Under the pieces are notes generated by a model. It had not been told where the DNA came from. It worked only from the letters and a program-made list of their open reading frames with translations, and did not search any database. Positions 8,634-17,790 of a stretch of 29,399 nt of DNA are shown one piece after another. Numbering within the stretch: position 1 is the first letter of the stretch; each line of letters starts with the position of its first letter. Made by a program: the position numbers and the translations under genes. Source of the DNA: CAZCBD01 sp964496755 (GTDB lineage Bacteria; Bacteroidota; Ignavibacteria; Ignavibacteriales; Melioribacteraceae); the NCBI GenBank assembly GCA_964496755.1, contig CAZCBD010000007.1, forward strand, positions 1 through 29,399, read 5' to 3'.

Positions 8634-9863
8634 TTAGTTTTCTGATTTTATTTGTTCTAAAATTTCTTCCGTTTTTTTTGTTACTTCAAAAAAAGATAGG
8701 ATTTTATTTAATACTTCTTCTAAAAAAATATCCGGACAAGAAGCTCCGCTGGTTAAAATTATTTTTAAATTTTCTTTTTTCGGAAAAAATTTCTTTGTAA
8801 TAATTATTTTATTTTGTGTAATTGAATAATGTTTAATTTCATTTGAGTTTAAAATATCTTTTTCCGAGCTGATAAAATAAACGGGGAATTTTGTTTCCAA
8901 CAATTCAACCAAATGCGAAGTATTCGAACTGTTAAACCCTCCAACAACTATAGCCAAATCCGCTTCCTTTTTTAACAACTCTTTGGTCGAAGATTGATTA
9001 TTATTTGTTGCATAGCAAAGTGTATCCTTTGTGTCACAAAAATGCCTATCTAAATTTTCCAAACCATATTTTTTTTCCATTGCCGATTTCAGCATATCTG
9101 CAATTAATGTAGTTTCTTCTGCAAGCATTGTTGTTTGATTAACAACACCTATTTTCTTTAAATCTCTTTTAACATCAAAGCCTTCGGAAAATTTACCTTC
9201 AAAAATTTTATAAAAATTATTTTCCGGAATTTCATTTAAAATTATTTTACACAATTGTTCCGCTTCCTCAATATTTCTGACAACAATTGAAGGAGCGGAT
9301 TTTTTACTATGCGAAAAAGTAGCTTTTGTTTCTTCGTGATAATGTTTTCCGTGTATCACCACAGTTGCATTATTGAAACCAAGCTGCGAAGCACGTTTCC
9401 ATACTTTTGTTACAAAAGGACAAGTTGTATTATTGCGATTAATTTCCAATCCTTTGTTTTTTAAAATTCTTTCCGTTTCCAGCGTAGTACCGAATGCAGG
9501 AATAATAACAATATCTTCCGAGCTAATTTCTTCCCAATCCAACAATTGTTTTCCGTGCGAATCCATTATAAACTCTATTCCCAATGCTTTTAAATCGGCA
9601 TTCACACTCGGATTATGAATCATTTCACTTAACAAATATATCTTTTTGTTGGGATTTTCTTTTAATGTCCGATATGCAATATCAATTGCATTTTCAACTC
9701 CGAAGCAAAGCCCGAAATATCTTGGTAATAAAATTTTAATTTGCCCGAAATCCAATTCTGTTGGAGAAAAATCTTTGATGCTGTTAGATTTATTTTTCCT
9801 AATCTCTTTTATTTCGGAAAGAAATCCGCTTAAATATCTATCAGGTATTTTCTTGCTATTCAT
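8634..9863 (-). CDS. ispH: 4-hydroxy-3-methylbut-2-enyl diphosphate reductase (IspH/LytB), long form
   Basis: 409 residues, against about 315 for the E. coli type; the extra N-terminal ~40 residues and internal insertions resemble the long forms of cyanobacteria and plants. The enzyme is the last step of the MEP pathway, reducing HMBPP to IPP and DMAPP with a [4Fe-4S] cluster. The three cluster cysteines are visible: C53 (FGLCFGVENA), C148 (NTTCPFVTKV) and C283 (DTKDTLCYATNNNQ). The substrate-binding histidines are H83 (MIHNPSVN) and the HGKHYHEETKAT segment at 171-182. SGASCPD near 374 is the C-terminal signature. The ATG has AAAGGGAAAAG upstream. It is separated from the upstream amidohydrolase by a terminator hairpin and followed by the Fsr-type transporter. 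Confidence 0.96.
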   Translation of the reverse strand: MNSKKIPDRYLSGFLSEIKEIRKNKSNSIKDFSPTELDFGQIKILLPRYFGLCFGVENAIDIAYRTLKENPNKKIYLLSEMIHNPSVNADLKALGIEFIMDSHGKQLLDWEEISSEDIVIIPAFGTTLETERILKNKGLEINRNNTTCPFVTKVWKRASQLGFNNATVVIHGKHYHEETKATFSHSKKSAPSIVVRNIEEAEQLCKIILNEIPENNFYKIFEGKFSEGFDVKRDLKKIGVVNQTTMLAEETTLIADMLKSAMEKKYGLENLDRHFCDTKDTLCYATNNNQSSTKELLKKEADLAIVVGGFNSSNTSHLVELLETKFPVYFISSEKDILNSNEIKHYSITQNKIIITKKFFPKKENLKIILTSGASCPDIFLEEVLNKILSFFEVTKKTEEILEQIKSEN

Positions 9864-9875
9864 CTTTTCCCTTTC

Positions 9876-9911
9876 AAAAAAAAATAGTCTCGGTTATAAA
9901 AACCCCGAGAC
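9876..9911 (-). terminator. Intrinsic terminator (possible attenuator) between amidohydrolase and ispH
   Basis: On the minus strand GTCTCGG (9911-9905) pairs with CCGAGAC (9893-9887), followed by TA and a run of nine T (9884-9876). The T-run ends only 13 bases before the ispH ATG, so there is no room for a promoter between hairpin and gene. Either ispH is transcribed by read-through, or from a promoter inside the amidohydrolase gene whose transcripts must pass this hairpin. Confidence 0.8.
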
Positions 9912-9953
9912 AAATTTTAATACATCCAAACTTAAATAAAATCGGATAAATTA

Positions 9954-11672
9954 TCAGTTAATATTTGTTTGATATTTTATTTTTCCGCCAAGAAAAGTAT
10001 AAATAACTTTTGTGTTTTTGATTTCACTTTCGGGCACGGTTAGCAAATTATTTGATAATACTACTAAATCTGCCAACTTTCCTTTTTCAATAGAGCCTTT
10101 AATTTTTTCTTCGAAAGCCGCTTTTGCCCCATATAAGGTGTAACCGAGCAAAGCTTCCATACGAGTCATTTTATTTTCCGGATAAAACTCTTTGCCGGAT
10201 GCGGTTTTTCTTGTTACGGCAGCATAAAAATTGCTAAACACATTCACACTTTCTACTGGTGCATCAGTTCCGATTGGAATTTGGGAACCCGCATCAAGTA
10301 GCCTTCGCCATACATAAGCTCCTGATTTTGCTCTTTTCGATCCTAATCTTTTAGTAACATATGGAGCATCCGATGTACAATGAATCGGTTGCATTGAAGG
10401 TATTACACCTAATTCCGCAAACCGCGAAATATCAGCCGGCAATAAATGTTGGGCATGTTCTATTCTCCATCGCAATAATTTTGAATTGTTTTTAGTTTTA
10501 AATTTCTTTTCGTATAAGTTTAAAATTAAATTATTTGCCTTGTCTCCAATAGCATGTATGCAAAGCTGAAAATTATTTTCGAGTGCAAAATCGGCTATTT
10601 CATTTAACTCGGAAATTTGAGTGACCTGAATTCCTCTTTCTCCCGGTTTGTCGGAATAATCTTCTCTCATTAAAGCCGAACGAGAGCCAAGTGCACCATC
10701 GATATACCTTTTAATTGAACGAACGGTCAACAAATAATTTCCATATTCAATTATTCTGTAATTTTTTCCTTTTGCTAAAATAGATTTGTTGTTTTCATTT
10801 ATCATCAGATATAATCTGATATTCAATTTGTTGCTATCAATTAACTCTTTGTATAAATCAATTTCATCAAACTTTGATCCCGCATCTTGAAAAGTAGTAA
10901 TTCCGTATTTCAAGCATTCGTTTTCTGCTGCTCTGATTTCAGCTAATAATAATTCTCTTTTTTCTTTGGCAGATTTTTTTGCCAACCATTCGGCATAAAC
11001 ATTTTGAATTAATTGTTCGGCATTTTCTTTGAAAACACCAATAGCTTTTCCGGTATTGTTACGAATAATTTCACCACCTTCTGGAGCTTTTGTTGAATCG
11101 GTAATTCCGGCTAAATCCATTGCTTTTTTATTTACAAATATTGCATGCCCGCTTGCGTGAGTTAAAATAACCGGATTAAAAGGTGAAGCTTTACTTAAAT
11201 TGTCGTGATATGGAAAGCCGTTAATATTTGGTTCGGGAATGGGCTCCCATTTTTCCTGATGCCAGCCTCTGCCTAAAATCCACTCCCCTGGTTTTGCTTT
11301 ATCGGCAGCTTCCGAAACCAAATAAACAATTTCATCCCAATTTTTTGCTTTTGTTAAATCTAAAATCAAAAGTGATTTTCCCAAGCCTAAAAAATGTGCA
11401 TGACTTTCAATAAAAGCCGGACAAACAAATTTTCCTTTTAGATCGATAACTTTTGTTTTTTCATCTTTAAACTTTAAGATTTTTTCATTAGAGCCAACAC
11501 TTAAAATTTTATCGTTAATAATGGCAACGGCTTCAGCTTTAGTATTATTAGAATCCAGAGTAACAATTTCTCCGTTAATTAAAATAGTATCTGCCGTTTT
11601 GCCTTTTTCTGAACATGAAAAAAAAGTTACGGCAATTGTTAAAATCAAAATTATGTTTAATAAGTATTTCAT
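9954..11672 (-). CDS. Amidohydrolase, YtcJ/amidohydrolase_3 family, predicted lipoprotein
   Basis: 572 residues. The leader ends TFFSC with C20, a lipobox, so the mature protein is probably lipid-anchored outside the cytoplasmic membrane; most family members are cytosolic. Metal-ligand motifs of the amidohydrolase barrel are in order: ESHAHFLGLG (HxH at 91-93), GRGWHQEKW, IHAIGDKANN near 370, RIEHAQHL near 402, and GTDAPVE with the Asp near 469. The C-terminal 'GSIEKGKLADLVVLSNNLL' is the usual closing strand. The substrate is not predictable; the family hydrolyses amide or related bonds in varied small molecules. The start follows TTGGTGAATAA. The YjbR-like gene ends 11 bases upstream, so the two form an operon. 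Confidence 0.88.
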   Translation of the reverse strand: MKYLLNIILILTIAVTFFSCSEKGKTADTILINGEIVTLDSNNTKAEAVAIINDKILSVGSNEKILKFKDEKTKVIDLKGKFVCPAFIESHAHFLGLGKSLLILDLTKAKNWDEIVYLVSEAADKAKPGEWILGRGWHQEKWEPIPEPNINGFPYHDNLSKASPFNPVILTHASGHAIFVNKKAMDLAGITDSTKAPEGGEIIRNNTGKAIGVFKENAEQLIQNVYAEWLAKKSAKEKRELLLAEIRAAENECLKYGITTFQDAGSKFDEIDLYKELIDSNKLNIRLYLMINENNKSILAKGKNYRIIEYGNYLLTVRSIKRYIDGALGSRSALMREDYSDKPGERGIQVTQISELNEIADFALENNFQLCIHAIGDKANNLILNLYEKKFKTKNNSKLLRWRIEHAQHLLPADISRFAELGVIPSMQPIHCTSDAPYVTKRLGSKRAKSGAYVWRRLLDAGSQIPIGTDAPVESVNVFSNFYAAVTRKTASGKEFYPENKMTRMEALLGYTLYGAKAAFEEKIKGSIEKGKLADLVVLSNNLLTVPESEIKNTKVIYTFLGGKIKYQTNIN

Positions 11673-11683
11673 TTATTCACCAA

Positions 11684-12043
11684 TTATATTTTAAGGTTAA
11701 ACAATTTTTCTTTTTCCGTTTTTTTTAATTTCGCTACAATTAAATTGTACGAATCATCTATCCAAGAATATATTTCATCATCCGTAGCTTTGCCCTGTAA
11801 TTCTATAGTATTCCAATGAACCTTATTCATATGATAACCGGGTTTAATTTGATTATACTCTTCGCGCAATTCAATTGCCTTTGCAGGGTCGCATTTAACA
11901 TTTATACTATGCGGAATATCCAAATTCAATAAACAAAACATTTTACTCATAACTTTATATACAGCTGTGGTTTCATCAAAAGGAAAACTTTCGGTAGATC
12001 CTTTTTTCGAAAGACAATATTTTTGAATTTTTTCAATATCCAT
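11684..12043 (-). CDS. MmcQ/YjbR family protein
   Basis: 119 residues matching the small CyaY-like MmcQ/YjbR family: 'STESFPFDETTAVYKVMSKMFCLL', 'VKCDPAKAIELREEY', 'GYHMNKVHWNTIEL' and a C-terminal 'WIDDSYNLIVAKL'. The family has been suggested to bind DNA, but the function is not established. Length is as expected. It is the first gene of a two-gene operon with the amidohydrolase and is divergent from prc. No clear ribosome-binding site precedes the ATG. Confidence 0.85.
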   Translation of the reverse strand: MDIEKIQKYCLSKKGSTESFPFDETTAVYKVMSKMFCLLNLDIPHSINVKCDPAKAIELREEYNQIKPGYHMNKVHWNTIELQGKATDDEIYSWIDDSYNLIVAKLKKTEKEKLFNLKI

Positions 12044-12168
12044 AAATTAGATTTTAATTTAGTTAATAAAATTGAATTAAAGTATTAAATTTAATTTATT
12101 AAAAATATTGAAACAATTATTTCTATTTTTTGTACGAAAAATTAATGTATTAATTAAAGGATAAAATA

Positions 12169-14214
12169 ATGAAAAAATTTCTGTTAGCAGTTATTCTTCT
12201 TGTTACTTCTGTTAGTTGCCAAGCACAAACGGAAAATGAATTAATAAGGCTTAATTCAAAATTAGATACAAACGCTGTAATCTTACCCGATGCAAACCAT
12301 TCACTTATCAGTATTTTAATTTCAAAAATAATTGAAGCAAATCATTACAGAACCAGAAATATAAATGATTCTTTGTCCATTGAAATTTTCAACAAATATA
12401 TAAGTTCTCTTGATAATAATAAAATATATTTTCTGAAAGCCGATATCGATGAATTTGCCAAAGCAAAAAAAGACTTTGATGATTTTATTAAAAAAGGAGA
12501 ACTTGATATACCATATAGGATTTTTAATCGATTTAAACAACGATTGAATTTCAGAACAAAGCAAATTGCAAAAGTTTTGCAAAAAGAATTTGATTTTTCA
12601 AAAAATGAAAATTACCAACCCGATAGAAAAAATGCCGATTGGCCTCAAACAATTGAAGAACAAAATGAACTTTGGAGAAAGATACTTAAAAATGATGCTT
12701 TAAACTTGAAACTTTCAAAAAAAGAATGGCCGCAAATTCAATCAACATTATTAAAGCGATACCAAAGTTTGCAGAAAATTATTTTGCAATATAGGCAAGA
12801 AGATATTTTTCAACTTTTTATGAACTCTCTTGGCGAAGTAACCGATCCGCATACAAATTATTTTTCGCCAGCTACCAAAGAACGATTCAGAATAAATATG
12901 AGCCTTTCTCTTGAAGGTATTGGAGCAACTCTTAGAACCAAAGATAATTATACAACTGTAGTTTCTTTGGTGCCGGGCGGACCTGCATTTAAATCAAAAA
13001 AAATATTTCCTAATGATAAAATTGTAAGTGTCGGCCAAGGCGAAAACGGAGAATTAATTAATGTGGTTGGTTGGAGAATAGATGATGTTGTTCAGTTAAT
13101 TCGCGGAAAAAAAGGAACAAAGGTACAACTTGAAATTCTAAAAGCCGACGACACACCCGATATGCCAACAGAAAAAATTATTCTGGTTAGAGATAAAATT
13201 AAATTGGAAGAGCAGGCCGCAAGCAAAAAAATATTTCAAGTTCAAAATAATAATCATATAACGAAAATCGGCTTAATAAACATTCCCGGATTCTATAGCG
13301 ACTTTAAAGCAAAATTGAGTGGAGATCCTAACTATCGTTCTACAACACGAGATGTAAAAAAAATAATAACCGAATTAAAAAAAGAACATGTTGACGGAAT
13401 TGTTATTGATTTACGTAACAACGGAGGCGGAGCTTTGGACGAGGCTATTCAATTAGTCGGTTTGTTTATTAAAAAAGGTCCTGTTGTGCAAGTAAAGAAT
13501 ACTCGCGGAAATATTGATATAGGCAGAGATGAAGACGCTTCCGTATATTATGATGGTCCGCTTGCTGTATTGGTAAATAACTTTAGTGCATCTGCTTCGG
13601 AAATTTTTAGTGCCGCAATTCAAGATTACGGTAGAGGGTTGGTAATTGGCAACACCACCTACGGCAAAGGAAGTGTTCAAAACTTAATTGATCTGAAAAG
13701 GTTTATTAGAAATAAAAACTCTAAAACCGGCCAATTGAAGCTTACAATTGCAAAGTATTACAGAATAACAGGTAGCAGTACGCAAAATAAAGGTGTGAAA
13801 CCGGATATCGAATTTCCCTCAATTTATGATCCTGCCGAAGTGGGAGAAAGTTCTTATAAATCTTCACTCAAATGGGATACAATTGGAACTACAAATTTCA
13901 CAAAGTATTTTAATATTAAAAAATTTGTACCCGAATTAATAAAAAAACATGAAAAGAGAATAAAATCGAACCTTGAATTTAAATTTCTGCAAGAAGATAT
14001 TGCCGAATATAAAAGAAATATAAGTCGCAAATTTTATTCTTTAAATTTCGACAAACGGAAAAAGGAACGCGAAAAAATAACTAAAAGAAAGGAAAAACGA
14101 AAAAAGCTTAAAATGCCGAAAAAAACGGAAATAAAAGAAACAGAAAACAACATAGATGAATTTGTAAAAGAAACCGGATATATTTTAAGTGATTATATTT
14201 TAATGTTAAAATAA
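12169..14214 (+). CDS. prc: Carboxy-terminal processing (tail-specific) protease Prc
   Basis: 681 residues, the length of the long Prc/Tsp type. An N-terminal export signal (MKKFLLAVILLVTSVSCQAQ) could be cut after QAQ or lipidated at C17; the lipobox is poor. Then come a helical N-terminal region (~30-230), a PDZ domain (~243-330, 'LEGIGATLRTKDNYTTVVSL') and an S41 protease core. The catalytic pair aligns with E. coli Prc: S475 in NNFSASASEI and K500 in TYGKGSVQ, 25 residues apart as in E. coli (S430/K455). The C-terminal ~120 residues are the lysine-rich, coiled tail domain. It acts in the periplasm, trimming or degrading proteins from the C-terminus, including peptidoglycan-related enzymes. 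A monocistronic gene, divergent from the YjbR operon and closed by a strong terminator. Confidence 0.95.
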   Translation: MKKFLLAVILLVTSVSCQAQTENELIRLNSKLDTNAVILPDANHSLISILISKIIEANHYRTRNINDSLSIEIFNKYISSLDNNKIYFLKADIDEFAKAKKDFDDFIKKGELDIPYRIFNRFKQRLNFRTKQIAKVLQKEFDFSKNENYQPDRKNADWPQTIEEQNELWRKILKNDALNLKLSKKEWPQIQSTLLKRYQSLQKIILQYRQEDIFQLFMNSLGEVTDPHTNYFSPATKERFRINMSLSLEGIGATLRTKDNYTTVVSLVPGGPAFKSKKIFPNDKIVSVGQGENGELINVVGWRIDDVVQLIRGKKGTKVQLEILKADDTPDMPTEKIILVRDKIKLEEQAASKKIFQVQNNNHITKIGLINIPGFYSDFKAKLSGDPNYRSTTRDVKKIITELKKEHVDGIVIDLRNNGGGALDEAIQLVGLFIKKGPVVQVKNTRGNIDIGRDEDASVYYDGPLAVLVNNFSASASEIFSAAIQDYGRGLVIGNTTYGKGSVQNLIDLKRFIRNKNSKTGQLKLTIAKYYRITGSSTQNKGVKPDIEFPSIYDPAEVGESSYKSSLKWDTIGTTNFTKYFNIKKFVPELIKKHEKRIKSNLEFKFLQEDIAEYKRNISRKFYSLNFDKRKKEREKITKRKEKRKKLKMPKKTEIKETENNIDEFVKETGYILSDYILMLK

Positions 14215-14220
14215 ATCAAT

Positions 14221-14247
14221 AAAAAGCCCCGAATTTCGGGGCTTTTT
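14221..14247. terminator. Bidirectional intrinsic terminator between prc and murQ
   Basis: AAAAAGCCCCGAA and TTCGGGGCTTTTT are perfect complements around a single base, so either strand gives a GC-rich stem with an A-run before and T-run after. It sits 6 bases after the prc stop and serves both convergent genes. Confidence 0.95.
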
Positions 14248-14276
14248 ATTTTACTTAAATTTACTTAAAAACAATT

Positions 14277-15200
14277 TTAATTTTCAATTGTTTTGCGAAC
14301 AAAGCCACCGGCTTTTGCCAGTCTCCTTTTTGCTTCATTACAATCAACATCCAATAGAATCATCACCAAAGCTGTTTTCACATGTCCCTCGGCTTTATTT
14401 AAATAATCTTCCGCCAACTTATAATCAACTCCGGTAATAGTCATGACAATTCGTTTTGCCCGTTCAATTAATTTTAAATTTGTCTGTTGCAAATCGATCA
14501 TCATATTTTCATAAGTCTTGCCAAGTTTCACCATTGCCGTTGTTGTAATCATATTTAGAATTAATTTTTGGGCTGTGCCGCTTTTCATTCTGGTTGAACC
14601 CATTATCACTTCCGGACCAACAAAAGCACAAATAGGAACATCCACTTCGGGAAAATTAAAATTCGCTTTCGAGACACACGAAATAAAAACAGTTTTTGCA
14701 CCTAATTCTTTTGCTTTTTTGATTGCTCCAATTACGTAAGGAGTTCTTTTGCTTGCAGCAATTCCGCAAACAACATCTTTTGAAGAAACTTTTGCTTTTA
14801 AAACATCGTTTGCACCATTTATTTCAAAATCTTCTGCTCCTTCTTGAGCAACAAACATTGCTTCTTTTCCACCGGCAATAAAACCTTGAACAAGCTCCGG
14901 ATTGGTACCGAAAGTAGGCGGGCACTCTGAAGCATCAACAACCCCGAGTCTGCCACTTGTACCGGCACCAAAATAAAAAAGCCTGCCACCTGTTTTAAAA
15001 GCATTAACAACTATTTTAACAGCCTCTTCAATTTCAGGCAACACTTTTTCTACCGATAAGGGAACCGTTTTATCTTCATCATTTATTATTTTAAGAATTT
15101 CGGGAATTGAAAATTTATCAATATTTTTTGATTTTTCGTTACGTTGCTCAGTATCCAATTGCGAAATTTCTTCGAACAATATTTTTTTATTTTTTGTCAT
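14277..15200 (-). CDS. murQ: N-acetylmuramic acid 6-phosphate etherase
   Basis: 307 residues, the normal family length. The enzyme removes the lactyl ether from MurNAc-6-phosphate, giving GlcNAc-6-phosphate, in peptidoglycan recycling in the cytosol. The SIS-domain signature is clear: 'LFYFGAGTSGRLGVVDASECPPTFG' with the catalytic-type glutamate E92, and QEGAEDF with E123, at the same spacing as E. coli E83/E114. Further family motifs are 'GIAASKRTPYVIGAI' and 'GSTRMKSGTAQKLILNMI'. The start ATG overlaps the rsmG stop by 4 bases (ATGA), so it is the last gene of the mnmE-mnmG-rsmG operon. No MurNAc transporter or kinase gene lies alongside. Confidence 0.96.
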   Translation of the reverse strand: MTKNKKILFEEISQLDTEQRNEKSKNIDKFSIPEILKIINDEDKTVPLSVEKVLPEIEEAVKIVVNAFKTGGRLFYFGAGTSGRLGVVDASECPPTFGTNPELVQGFIAGGKEAMFVAQEGAEDFEINGANDVLKAKVSSKDVVCGIAASKRTPYVIGAIKKAKELGAKTVFISCVSKANFNFPEVDVPICAFVGPEVIMGSTRMKSGTAQKLILNMITTTAMVKLGKTYENMMIDLQQTNLKLIERAKRIVMTITGVDYKLAEDYLNKAEGHVKTALVMILLDVDCNEAKRRLAKAGGFVRKTIEN

Positions 15201-15877
15201 TTCAGTATTTCGATTACAACTAATTTTTTATCTTTTTCATTACGTGTATTTGTGGGCTTATAAGGTAGCTCGAAAACCGTTCTTTTCTTAATATAGGCTT
15301 TATATTTCATTTCAGCTTTTTTTAACTCATCGGCTAAATCCCCGCCCTTTAAAGCAATTATATAACCTTTATCTTTTAATACCGGCAATGAATATCTAAG
15401 CAGAACAATTAAAGGAGCAGTGCCTCTACTAATCACCAAATCAAAATGCTTTGAATACTTTTCAATAAAATCTTTTTCCTCTACTCTACTATTTTCAGCT
15501 TTTACATTTCCTAATTTTAATGCATCAATAAATTCTTCAACAGCATTTACTTTTTTGGCAATTGAATCAACCAATACACCTCTCATCATCGGTCTAATAA
15601 TTGCAAGCGGAATTCCCGGAAAACCGCCCCCTGTACCGATATCTAAAAAATTATTTACTTTATCGGGAAGATACTCGGAAATAAGCGCCGAAATAAAGAT
15701 GTGATTTTCCATTATGTTATTCACGTCTTTTCGGGACACCAAGTTTAATTCTTCATTTTTTTTAATTATAAGTTCAGCGAATTTTGCAAATCTTTCAAGC
15801 TGAAACATTTCAGGATTAATATCATTTTCCCAGAAAAATTTTTTAGCTTCTTGTAATAATGGATCTGTATTTGCCAC
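15197..15877 (-). CDS. rsmG: 16S rRNA (guanine-527-N7)-methyltransferase RsmG
   Basis: 226 residues. Methylates N7 of G527 in 16S rRNA using S-adenosylmethionine. The SAM-binding motif is NFLDIGTGGGFPGIPLAI (residues ~77-92). Other family marks are 'NEELNLVSRKD..I...HI..S' before it and 'FDLVISRGTAPL' and 'GYIIALKGGD' after it. It lies 14 bases after mnmG and its stop overlaps the murQ start, so it is translated from the same mRNA. In many bacteria parA/parB follow rsmG; here murQ takes that place. Confidence 0.96.
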   Translation of the reverse strand: MANTDPLLQEAKKFFWENDINPEMFQLERFAKFAELIIKKNEELNLVSRKDVNNIMENHIFISALISEYLPDKVNNFLDIGTGGGFPGIPLAIIRPMMRGVLVDSIAKKVNAVEEFIDALKLGNVKAENSRVEEKDFIEKYSKHFDLVISRGTAPLIVLLRYSLPVLKDKGYIIALKGGDLADELKKAEMKYKAYIKKRTVFELPYKPTNTRNEKDKKLVVIEILK

Positions 15878-15891
15878 AGAAAACTCCGAAA

Positions 15892-17772
15892 TTAGTTTTT
15901 TAAAAATACTACCAATACTGATATATCCGAAGGTGTAACACCCGAGATTCTGGAAGCTTGTCCAATAGTTCTCGGTTTTACTTTGCTGAGTTTTTCTCTT
16001 CCTTCGGAAGAAATTTGTTTTATGTTGTTATAATTAAAATCCGTTGGTATTTTGATACTTTCCAGTTTTTCCATTTTTTTTACAAGCTCTTCTTGTTTAT
16101 CAATGTAACCTTCATACTTTAATTCAATTTCCACTTGTTGAAGAGCTTTTTTATTATTAAATAATTTATTGATTAATTCATCTTGTTCAATAAATTCATT
16201 ATGCAAAAGGAGATCTTCCAATTTTATTTCGGGTCGTTTCGAAATTTTTGCTATTGTTTCCGAAGCATCAATTTCTGAAGTACCTATTTTTTTTAAAAAT
16301 GGATTTAAAACATTTGCTTTAATTCGGGTAGTATGAAATTTACTTTTTGCTTCATTAATTAATATATTTTTTTCTTCTATTCTTTTAAATGTTTCACGTG
16401 AAACAAGTCCGAATTCAAACGCATATTTCATTAATCTTCTATCTGCATTATCCTGACGCAACAACAAACGATGTTCGGCACGCGAAGTAAACATTCTGTA
16501 TGGTTCATTCGTAGATTTTGTTACCAAATCATCAATTAAAACTCCGATGTAAGATTCACTTCTTTTTAGAACAAATTCAGGTTTGCCTTTAATTTTCAGC
16601 ACCGCATTAATTCCGGCAATTAAACCTTGAGCAGCGGCTTCTTCGTAACCGGATGTGCCATTAACTTGTCCGGCAAAATATAAACCTTTTATTTTTTTTG
16701 TCTCCAATGTTGAATCAACTTGATAAGGGGGAAAATAATCATATTCAATTGCATATCCCGGCCGAATAATTTTTGCATTTTCCAATCCCTTTATTTTTGC
16801 AATGGCTTCAATTTGAATATCTTCCGGCAACGAAGTGGGAAAACCATTCAAATATACCAAATCACTGTTTAATCCTTCCGGCTCCAAAAACAATTGATGA
16901 CTTTTTTTATCAGAAAATCTCACCAATTTATCTTCTATCGACGGGCAGTATCTTGGTCCGTTCCCCACAATTCTTCCGGTAAACATTGGCGACCTATCGA
17001 ATCCTTTTTCCAAGATTTTATGTACTTCAGCGTCGGTATAAGTCAAATGGCAACTTACTTGGGGTAAAAACGGAAATTGTGATAAATCTGTAAATTGTGA
17101 AAACGGTTCCGGATTTTCATCTCCGGGTTGTTCTTGCATTACAGTAAAATTTATTGTGTTTTTATCTAAACGAGGCGGAGTACCGGTTTTAAGTCGGCCG
17201 GATTCAAAACCCATATTTACAATTGATTCGGTTAAGCCTGCAACATGCCTATCACCATGCCGGCCTCCTTTTTCCGAGTCCAAGCCAACCCACATTACAC
17301 CATTCAAAAAAGTTCCTGCACAAATTATTAATGCATCACAAAAATATTCCTCGCCGGATTCAGATCTAACAGCCACAATTTTTCCATTCTTTTCTAATGC
17401 GGCATTAACTATTTCAGGAATTACCGTTAGATTCTTTGTGCTTGCCACTAAATCGGATGCAATTTGTGAATATAAATCTCTATCTGCTTGAGCTCTTCCC
17501 GCCCAAACAGCAGGACCTTTTGATTTATTTAATATTCTAAATTGAATTCCGGCTTGATCGGCAATAATTCCCATCACCCCGCCTAAAGCATCAATTTCAT
17601 GTACCAAATGTCCTTTTGCGCTTCCGCCAATGGCAGGATTACAAGATAATTTCCCGATTCCCTTTTCATCCAAATTGAAAAGAGCCGTATTACAACCCAT
17701 TTTGGCCGCTACAATTGAAGCTTCAATTCCCGCGTGGCCTCCGCCAACAACAATCACATCAAATCTTTTCAT
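15892..17772 (-). CDS. mnmG: tRNA uridine 5-carboxymethylaminomethyl modification enzyme MnmG
   Basis: 626 residues from the ATG at 17772 (an upstream in-frame TTG at 17790 would add six residues, but MKRFDVIVVGGGHAGIEAS is the normal family start). FAD-binding GGGHAG at the N-terminus; conserved blocks include CNPAIGGSAKGHLVHEIDAL, 'VPEI' region with 'ALIICAGTFLNG', 'GRLKTGTPPRLD', 'YCPSIEDK' and 'GLYFAGQVNGTSGYEEAAAQG'. It works with MnmE, which is encoded just upstream, to install the cmnm5 group on wobble uridine of tRNAs. The C-terminal 'PRTIGQASRISGVTPSDISVL' is the helical domain that contacts MnmE. The coding sequence contains a perfect parS site that is read as V-S-R-E-T. Confidence 0.97.
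   Translation of the reverse strand: MKRFDVIVVGGGHAGIEASIVAAKMGCNTALFNLDEKGIGKLSCNPAIGGSAKGHLVHEIDALGGVMGIIADQAGIQFRILNKSKGPAVWAGRAQADRDLYSQIASDLVASTKNLTVIPEIVNAALEKNGKIVAVRSESGEEYFCDALIICAGTFLNGVMWVGLDSEKGGRHGDRHVAGLTESIVNMGFESGRLKTGTPPRLDKNTINFTVMQEQPGDENPEPFSQFTDLSQFPFLPQVSCHLTYTDAEVHKILEKGFDRSPMFTGRIVGNGPRYCPSIEDKLVRFSDKKSHQLFLEPEGLNSDLVYLNGFPTSLPEDIQIEAIAKIKGLENAKIIRPGYAIEYDYFPPYQVDSTLETKKIKGLYFAGQVNGTSGYEEAAAQGLIAGINAVLKIKGKPEFVLKRSESYIGVLIDDLVTKSTNEPYRMFTSRAEHRLLLRQDNADRRLMKYAFEFGLVSRETFKRIEEKNILINEAKSKFHTTRIKANVLNPFLKKIGTSEIDASETIAKISKRPEIKLEDLLLHNEFIEQDELINKLFNNKKALQQVEIELKYEGYIDKQEELVKKMEKLESIKIPTDFNYNNIKQISSEGREKLSKVKPRTIGQASRISGVTPSDISVLVVFLKN
16390..16405. promoter_or_regulatory. 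parS chromosome-segregation site (inside mnmG)
   Basis: TGTTTCACGTGAAACA, a perfect 16-bp palindrome matching the bacterial parS consensus (TGTTNCACGTGAAACA). ParB loads here to organise the origin region. It lies within mnmG coding sequence, where on the coding strand it spells part of LVSRETFKRI. Confidence 0.9.
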
Positions 17773-17790
17773 AAATTTATATCTTTCCAA

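Noticed and set aside
17156..17491. 111-codon plus-strand frame opposite mnmG, and similar long frames opposite rsmG, the MFS gene and ispH
   Set aside because: They are antisense to clearly conserved genes, have no ribosome sites and give no recognisable protein.
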